Positions 23,262-28,249 of a DNA stretch of 28,249 nt are shown piece after piece. Source of the stretch: Acidimicrobiales bacterium. Its GTDB lineage: Bacteria > Actinomycetota > Acidimicrobiia > Acidimicrobiales > JABEUL01. The stretch lies in NCBI GenBank assembly GCA_013044465.1, contig JABEUL010000061.1:1-28249 (forward strand), in the 5' to 3' direction. The stretch's first letter is position 1. Every line of letters begins with the position of its first letter. A program made the position numbers and the translations under genes. The notes under the pieces are model-generated. The model saw nothing but the letters and a program-made list of their open reading frames with translations. It had not been told where the DNA came from and did no database searches.

Positions 23262-24952
23262 GTATCCAATTTACTCTTAGAAATGCCATGGGGGGGATCA
23301 GATTTGTTGACCAACACCTCGAAATAGTGAAATTGCGCAACCTGGCAGTACTTACTACTAACTACTTTCCCGGGTTCTAAGGATCCAGGAGTAACCGACG
23401 AATTAGGCTCGACCCAATTCCAATACTTTGAGCTGAGAATTAGAATATTTGCCTTTGCCAACTCGGAAGCAAACTTTTTCCCATCATTTAAGCTGATGTC
23501 TGGATAGAAAATTAAATACTTGGTACCAGGATACAGCTGCGGAAGCATGTAGTAAAGATATGAATCATTGTAGGGCGATAGTTGTAGATTTGTTATAGCC
23601 ACGACTAACGAGGAGTTTTTCGATGCGATTGAATCAACGAACTTAAGTGTTTCATTTGCGTACTCCTGGCTAACAACATCGCCGAAGAAAAACTGATGAC
23701 CAAGATTTGTAACTTCATAAGTCCTAAATTCGTTTGAATCCACTGAAGCTTGATACGAATATATAGTTGGAGCAATAGTGTAGGCAGGTATCAGAAAACA
23801 CATTAAAACCAAACTGCATATTCCAGCTGCAAGTTTCAATAATGTGAACAGACTTCTTCCGTCCGCAATATATGCAGCTCCTAGGACTACAAATAAAGCT
23901 GCAGTTAAAAAGAATTGCATTAGATGGCTGGAGTCGGGTCTTTGAAGAGACGCAGGAGCTGTGCCAAGCTCAAATACCATTATGGCAATCAGCACATAGG
24001 GCTTTTTGTCACGATCCTTCAGAACTCTCAGAATGATTACAGCCAGTCCAAGTCCAAAGAAAACAATGCCCGCCCAGAAAATGAGATTCAACTGCAGGGC
24101 AAGCGATGGGCTCGGAAAGCTCCAAGTGACACGGTGAATGGTAGTCGACTCACGATCAAAGTATGCTGCCAACTCTCCTGTTGGCGGTGGAAGAGGGAGA
24201 TAGTTTCCACTCAGTTCGTGCTGGGGATTGACAAAAAGATAATAAAACGTGGCTGAAAATCCGGATAAAATAGCCTGAATAAGGTACCCCACTGGGGCTA
24301 AAAGCAAGCCCAGAAATGCGGATAGTCTTTTCCCTTTGTTAAGCGGAATTAAATATATGACTGCAATTGGAATAAGCGCAATTGCAAAATCAAACCTCGT
24401 AAGGATCGCAAGTGAAATTAATACCGCGCCAATAATTCCCCATTTGATCGCACCATCTTTAACGGCTAAATTCTTATGCAAACAAAATATTGCCCAAAGT
24501 GAAAGACTTAAGGCCAAATACCAAGGCCATGCATATAGTCCTCCGTCGGCACCGGACACAAAGAATAATAGAAACGGAATAGACGCGGCTACTCCGAAGA
24601 CAGTTGATTTAATGGCGCCAATTCGAAACGCAGCAATAATTGTAGTGATTTCATATATCGCTCCGATTGCTCTCTCTACATATATTGAACTTCCAAATAA
24701 CTTGAAAATAAAGGCGACGTCCCAAATCCCAAGAGGGCCATACATATTATTGAAGTCCCTGTACATCATCAAGCCATGACTTGCCAGATATGCCTCGGAA
24801 AGTATCTCCCCTTCTTCTTGGGCAGCCCCAGAGTGGCGAAATCCATATCTCAGAAATAAAAGATAGGCAATAACTATGAAGGCAAGTGCTACATAGTCCT
24901 TCTTAATTAGCTTTCGCTCGTTCAGGTACTCGACAGCCCTCACCTTTGACAT
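23252..24952 (-). CDS. GT-C-like polytopic membrane protein
   Basis: The 566-residue protein has about 11 helices and a ~150-residue C-terminal soluble domain, probably outside. The first loop reads EEGEILSEAYL (46-56), then YRDFNNMYGPLG (64-75). This acid-rich loop followed by YRDF...YGP is the usual pattern of family-39-like sugar transferases of unknown specificity. Three Cys-containing segments occur near the C-terminus (KYCQVAQF, LDTCP). A run of seven C (7 G on the plus strand, 23290-23296) lies near the end and encodes the DPPHG segment. It starts at ATG 24952 with no clear ribosome binding site, and its stop overlaps the next GT-C gene. Confidence 0.7.
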   Translation of the reverse strand: MSKVRAVEYLNERKLIKKDYVALAFIVIAYLLFLRYGFRHSGAAQEEGEILSEAYLASHGLMMYRDFNNMYGPLGIWDVAFIFKLFGSSIYVERAIGAIYEITTIIAAFRIGAIKSTVFGVAASIPFLLFFVSGADGGLYAWPWYLALSLSLWAIFCLHKNLAVKDGAIKWGIIGAVLISLAILTRFDFAIALIPIAVIYLIPLNKGKRLSAFLGLLLAPVGYLIQAILSGFSATFYYLFVNPQHELSGNYLPLPPPTGELAAYFDRESTTIHRVTWSFPSPSLALQLNLIFWAGIVFFGLGLAVIILRVLKDRDKKPYVLIAIMVFELGTAPASLQRPDSSHLMQFFLTAALFVVLGAAYIADGRSLFTLLKLAAGICSLVLMCFLIPAYTIAPTIYSYQASVDSNEFRTYEVTNLGHQFFFGDVVSQEYANETLKFVDSIASKNSSLVVAITNLQLSPYNDSYLYYMLPQLYPGTKYLIFYPDISLNDGKKFASELAKANILILSSKYWNWVEPNSSVTPGSLEPGKVVSSKYCQVAQFHYFEVLVNKSDPPHGISKSKLDTCP

Positions 24953-25023
24953 TCAATGATTTTAGAACATGATCTGGTTGATATTGAGGCAGAACCTAAA
25001 ATGCTTGAGGCATCGGGGATTAG

Positions 25024-26184
25024 TTATCCTTGCAGCCAGGTTGAATCAAGCATATTTACGTCAGGACAGCCAAGTAGCGTCATTGTCCGAATAACTTCCG
25101 ATCTGAAGCATTTAAGTACTCGTTCAACACCGACTTGCCCTGAGACTGCCAAACCATACAGATAAGGCCTTCCGATCAAAACAGCCTTGGCGCCCAACGA
25201 TAATGCCTTTACAACATGAGACCCTCGCCTGATGCCTCCGTCAACAAAAACTTCGCATCTCCCCTCAACTGAGCTAACAACTTCGGAAAGAACCGAAATC
25301 GTGGCGGGTGATCCCTCTAATTGACGACCACCATGGTTCGATACCACTACGGCCTCTGCCCCGGAATCAATTGCTAATTGCGCATCTCTGCCTGAAAGAA
25401 TTCCCTTCACGATTAAAGGTCCACCCCACTGCTCCTTGATCCAGGTAATATCACTCCAAGAAAACGGCGATACGCCCATAGACAGCATTTCTGAACCAGA
25501 ATCTTTTGGGGAGCTTTTTTTAGACTTATATGTCTGCAGACCATCACGGGCCATCTGGTAGGTCCAGCGAGGTCTGGCTAGAACCTGGGGACCAAGGCGC
25601 AGAGCAGAACGAGCATCGATCCTCAACGGAGTTTGAACCCCATTTCTACGATCACGTTCTCGATTGCCAAGTGCGGGTGTATCCACGGTCACGACCAAAT
25701 GAGTGACTCCAGCATCTTTTGCTCGCTCCATCAAAGGAAGTGAGTCTTCTTTCCCTCTTGTGGAGTACAGCTGGAACCACAACAGTCCGGGAGCTCTTGG
25801 AGCTACATCTTTGACATCAGATCCGGCCACAGTGGAAAGTATGGAAATGGTATTCATGTTTCTCGCGGCTTGTGCTACACCGCCACCAGCATCTGGATGC
25901 ATGGCGCGCACAAGGCCACAGGGTGCAAGTATCACAGGAAGATCAATTTCATGACCCAAAATACTGGTCTTTAAATTTGGCGTAACTGGGCCCTGAGCCA
26001 TTCTTGGGTTAAAGCAGATCTTGTCAAATGCCTCCACGTTTGCTCTCATGGTGACCTCATCTTCTGCACCTCCATCCACATAGTCAAATACGACCCGAGG
26101 AAGTATCTTTCTCGCCATTTCTCTTGCTTCATAGACACTTGAGAAATCGCTAGCTTCCATGAACTGTTTCAAACTCTGATTCAT
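25024..26184 (-). CDS. FMN-dependent alpha-hydroxy-acid oxidase/dehydrogenase (LldD family)
   Basis: The 386-residue TIM-barrel flavoenzyme oxidises L-2-hydroxy acids (such as lactate, mandelate or glycolate) to 2-keto acids. Seen are FDYVDGGAEDE (33-43), LAPCGLVRAMHPD (86-98), WFQLY with Tyr140, VVTVDTP (164-170), IVKGIL with Lys260, the catalytic SNHGGRQLE at 282-290 with His284 and Arg287, DGGIRRG at 315-321 and IGRPYLYG at 337-344. This is a complete active site of normal length. It could be lactate dehydrogenase, but the substrate is not certain, and similarity to MftD-type proteins should be ruled out. It overlaps the SDR gene by four bases (ATGA), so they are co-translated. Confidence 0.9.
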   Translation of the reverse strand: MNQSLKQFMEASDFSSVYEAREMARKILPRVVFDYVDGGAEDEVTMRANVEAFDKICFNPRMAQGPVTPNLKTSILGHEIDLPVILAPCGLVRAMHPDAGGGVAQAARNMNTISILSTVAGSDVKDVAPRAPGLLWFQLYSTRGKEDSLPLMERAKDAGVTHLVVTVDTPALGNRERDRRNGVQTPLRIDARSALRLGPQVLARPRWTYQMARDGLQTYKSKKSSPKDSGSEMLSMGVSPFSWSDITWIKEQWGGPLIVKGILSGRDAQLAIDSGAEAVVVSNHGGRQLEGSPATISVLSEVVSSVEGRCEVFVDGGIRRGSHVVKALSLGAKAVLIGRPYLYGLAVSGQVGVERVLKCFRSEVIRTMTLLGCPDVNMLDSTWLQG

Positions 26185-26948
26185 TTCAGTGCCGCAATCC
26201 CACCGTCAACCGGAATTATTGCACCAGTTATATATGAGCCAGCTTTAGAAGACAGGAATATTGAAGTTCCCGCCATATCTGCTGGCCTACCTATCCGCTT
26301 AAGTGGGGCCATCGCTGCGATCTGATCTCCAAAAGCTTGCAGCGTAGCAGCCATCATCTTTGACTCGAATGGACCGGGTGCAATTGCATTGACAGTAATT
26401 TCTGGGGCAAGTTTTCTTGCTAAATGCCTTGTTAATTGGTGTACGGCGGCTTTCGATGCAGAGTATGAATAAGTTTCAAGAACAGGAACCTGTATGCCAT
26501 CAATGGAACCAATATTTATCACCCTGGACGGATCATCTGCAGTTGCTCTCGCTTTTAAGAGGGGGAGCAAAAACTTGGTCATGTGAAAGACACCTTTTAC
26601 ATTAAGTGCAAGCACTCTTTCCCACGCCGCTTCATCGAACTCCTCAATTGGGGCACCCCATGTCGCACCCGCATTATTTACTAAGATATCAAGGTGATCT
26701 TCTCTGGTGGATAGCTCATTTGCCAAACGCTTGCATTCATCTTCTTTAGATAGATCTGCAGCTAATGCTATGCAAGTTCCAAACTTGGAGAGTTCGCTTG
26801 CCACTTCGTCACAGACATCGCCCTTTCTTGAGGAAATGTAGGTTTTTACACCTGCATTAACAAATCCCTCAGCAATCATCTTTCCGATTCCCCTGGACCC
26901 TCCTGTAATAAGGGCTGTTTTTCCTGAAATATTAAATAGATCCTGCAC
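26181..26948 (-). CDS. Short-chain dehydrogenase (FabG/gluconate-5-dehydrogenase-like)
   Basis: The 255-residue SDR is of classical length. It has TGGSRGIG at 15-22, a basic SRKGD after beta-2 that suggests NADP, NNAG at 91-94, Ser148, the Tyr162-x3-Lys166 pair (YSASK) and PGPFES at 191-196. The C-terminus TGAIIPVDGGIA is the FabG-type end. Similarity to gluconate 5-dehydrogenase / 2-deoxy-gluconate dehydrogenases suggests a sugar acid or 3-oxoacyl substrate; that is inference. The start is GTG 26948, with AGGAG seven bases upstream. The next gene, an alpha-hydroxy-acid oxidase, overlaps its stop, so the pair may act on one hydroxy-acid pathway. Confidence 0.9.
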   Translation of the reverse strand: MQDLFNISGKTALITGGSRGIGKMIAEGFVNAGVKTYISSRKGDVCDEVASELSKFGTCIALAADLSKEDECKRLANELSTREDHLDILVNNAGATWGAPIEEFDEAAWERVLALNVKGVFHMTKFLLPLLKARATADDPSRVINIGSIDGIQVPVLETYSYSASKAAVHQLTRHLARKLAPEITVNAIAPGPFESKMMAATLQAFGDQIAAMAPLKRIGRPADMAGTSIFLSSKAGSYITGAIIPVDGGIAALK

Positions 26949-27100
26949 ACCTTCTCCTAATAAATACCATCATAAAGGCTATCCCCAAACTGTTTGCTTC
27001 CGCCAACTTGACAGCTCTAAATACGCACCACATACTCTGACCTGTACCCAAAGAATTAAATAGTCGCTTTAGAGCCTGATCACCACGTAATTTTCTTGTT

Positions 27101-28063
27101 TTAGCTGTTCAGAAATTTAATAAGAGACGGTGCAAACTGACTTTGATCTTGGAATAAAAATGCATGTCCAGCGTCGGGGTAGAGTAACACTTGGCTGTTC
27201 TTGAGTACAGAGTGCAACTCGTATGCATTTGGCTTGGGTATCAATAAGTCATCCTCACCATCAGCAATTAGTGTCGCTGATTTAACCGAAGAAATCGCCT
27301 TTCCTGAACTGAGTCCTCCCAAGCTCCAAAGGCCTAGTGCGTCTAATTGATCCTGATCAACAGCAGTATCAGCAATATAGAAACCTGGATACTTGATGAT
27401 CTGGTTAATGTAATTACTGGCAGCCTTTGGCTGGTCTGCTGGAAAAATCAAGCTCATCATTGTTAGCATCTGAGATGGGGAAGGATTGCCGAGCTTAGAC
27501 ACGACCGATGACGGTGGCAATGTGGCCTTCCCGTTTCCAGGCAGTGTCGCACAGAGCACCAACTTATTCACATCATTTGGATATGTTGCAGCCAAATCTT
27601 GCGCGATCATTCCACCCATTGACCATCCTAAGACATCCGGTTTTCCAAGATTTAATGAATGGATGAGGGCGTCTGTTTGTTTAGCCATTGTATCCATGGT
27701 GAATTTTCCAGAAGGCATAGTTGTTTTGCCAATTCCGGCATTGTCGAAAATAATTACCCTGAAATGCTGGGCAAGTGCGTCAATGAAATCAGGTGTCCAA
27801 GCGTCCATTGATCCAGAAAAGCCCATTATCATCACGAGTGGAGTTCCATACCCTGTCTCACGGAAAGAGACTTGACCGTCAGAGGTATTTGCAACAGATA
27901 CCGGCACTTTTATTATTGGCACTGGGGGGGGATGAGGTTTTGTGGTGGTAGGCGCCGCATTGTGTGAAGGCGATGAGGAGCAGGCCGAAAGCCCTAGCAT
28001 TAAAGCGCTTAACACTATCACAATTAAGGGTTTAAAGGCTTTGTTAATAATTTTAGACCACAT
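27101..28063 (-). CDS. Alpha/beta-hydrolase lipoprotein
   Basis: The 320-residue exported enzyme has a signal peptide (KPLIVIVLSALMLGLSAC) with lipobox Cys28, then a short Thr/Pro-rich spacer (residues 38-50). The alpha/beta-hydrolase domain shows the oxyanion region MGFSGSMDAW (80-89), FDNAGIGKT (106-114), the nucleophile elbow GWSMGG with Ser148, the acid in ADGEDD (about 271) and His300 in AGHAF. The set is complete. The substrate is unknown; the fold covers esterases, haloperoxidase-like enzymes and peptidases. ATG 28063 has AAAGG eight bases upstream, within a small hairpin. An eight-G run (plus strand 27924-27931) encodes the HPPPV spacer. Confidence 0.9.
   Translation of the reverse strand: MWSKIINKAFKPLIVIVLSALMLGLSACSSSPSHNAAPTTTKPHPPPVPIIKVPVSVANTSDGQVSFRETGYGTPLVMIMGFSGSMDAWTPDFIDALAQHFRVIIFDNAGIGKTTMPSGKFTMDTMAKQTDALIHSLNLGKPDVLGWSMGGMIAQDLAATYPNDVNKLVLCATLPGNGKATLPPSSVVSKLGNPSPSQMLTMMSLIFPADQPKAASNYINQIIKYPGFYIADTAVDQDQLDALGLWSLGGLSSGKAISSVKSATLIADGEDDLLIPKPNAYELHSVLKNSQVLLYPDAGHAFLFQDQSQFAPSLIKFLNS
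27924..27931. repeat. Eight-base G/C homopolymer within the hydrolase coding region
   Basis: The plus strand has eight G in a row, which gives the Pro codons of the spacer just after the lipobox. One-base slippage here would put the hydrolase domain out of frame, so it is a possible contingency site. It is also a place where sequencing errors collect. Confidence 0.6.
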
Positions 28064-28068
28064 GTTTT

Positions 28069-28083
28069 AACCTTTCGGAGGTT
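28069..28083 (-). promoter_or_regulatory. Hairpin covering the ribosome binding site of the hydrolase gene
   Basis: In the minus-strand transcript AACCT (from 28083) pairs with AGGTT (to 28069) around CCGAA. The 3' arm contains most of AAAGG, the likely ribosome binding site eight bases before ATG 28063. The stem is only 5 bp, so folding in the cell is uncertain. Confidence 0.3.
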
Positions 28084-28226
28084 GACCCAGTCCCAGCTGT
28101 TGTTAGATGGTACTTTACTTACTTTCAGGTCAGTAATGCAACTTTTGCCAATTTCACCTGGTGGAAAGTAGCTCTTCGGGCATAGAATCTCATAATTGAA
28201 CACTGAAAGGAGCGGTTGAGGGATAT

Positions 28227-28249
28227 ATGAAAATTCAGGCAGCAACTGA
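28227..28249 (+). CDS. Start of a plus-strand gene, possibly zinc-type alcohol dehydrogenase (cut by window edge)
   Basis: ATG 28227 opens MKIQAAT and runs to the window end. AAAGGAG (28206-28212) and GAGGGA (28218-28223) lie upstream. The opening resembles the MK-x-AA start of zinc-dependent alcohol dehydrogenases. Seven residues cannot prove it. The gene would be divergent from the hydrolase gene, leaving about 160 bases of shared promoter region. Confidence 0.4.

Noticed and set aside
28024..28245. Minus-strand 73-codon frame at the window end
   Set aside because: It overlaps the signal peptide of the hydrolase and the probable divergent promoter; no motif is visible.

Overview
The window looks like a chromosomal segment of a moderately AT-rich actinobacterium. 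The pointers are leaderless-style or GTG/TTG starts, LSAC-type lipoboxes, a RodZ-like protein with a long Ser/Thr-rich linker, and an ApbE / ferric-reductase-like cytochrome b / NuoF-like / ferredoxin cluster of the kind seen in Actinobacteria. A member of the Acidimicrobiia would fit the low GC, but that placement is inference. I saw no rRNA, tRNA, CRISPR array, transposase or phage gene. TGA is used as a normal stop in several clear genes.

Left part (1-7420). The tail of bluB (lower ligand of vitamin B12) converges on a tight minus-strand operon read from about 5300 down to 537: a one-pass Ser/Asn-rich protein, an ApbE flavin transferase, a haem b ferric-reductase-like membrane protein, a NuoF-like flavin/Fe-S protein, a 3Fe-4S-type ferredoxin and a PhoU protein. 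Gaps are a few bases or overlaps. Together they look like a membrane electron-transfer unit running from NAD(P)H or ferredoxin through flavin and Fe-S centres to membrane haem. Divergent from it is an OmpR-type response regulator and its histidine kinase. The kinase is frameshifted near its end, and its lost C-terminus can still be read in another frame.

Middle (7487-18000). An SDR dehydrogenase and a cyclophilin are followed by an envelope-modification block: an MBOAT O-acyltransferase with its DUF459/SGNH partner, then an OafA-like acyltransferase with its own SGNH domain. A GT-C type membrane protein and a RodZ-like morphology protein face the other way. Next is a small protein that resembles a c-type cytochrome lacking its haem motif, and its reading frame carries an in-frame TGA where the family seems to have Trp.

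Right part (18015-28249). A lipoprotein lies here whose signal peptide is present but has no start codon in frame. It is followed by a methyltransferase, a GT2 glycosyltransferase, a beta-propeller lipoprotein and two overlapping GT-C membrane proteins. Last come an SDR / alpha-hydroxy-acid oxidase pair, an alpha/beta-hydrolase lipoprotein, and the first codons of a divergent plus-strand gene, possibly a zinc alcohol dehydrogenase.

The points most worth a second look are the three damaged reading frames (histidine kinase, cytochrome-like protein, lipoprotein), the flavin/haem redox operon that has a flavin transferase but no visible flavin-acceptor domain, the repeated GTTTC-TAAG elements between that operon and the two-component system, and an unexplained 26-bp palindrome at 15915-15940.
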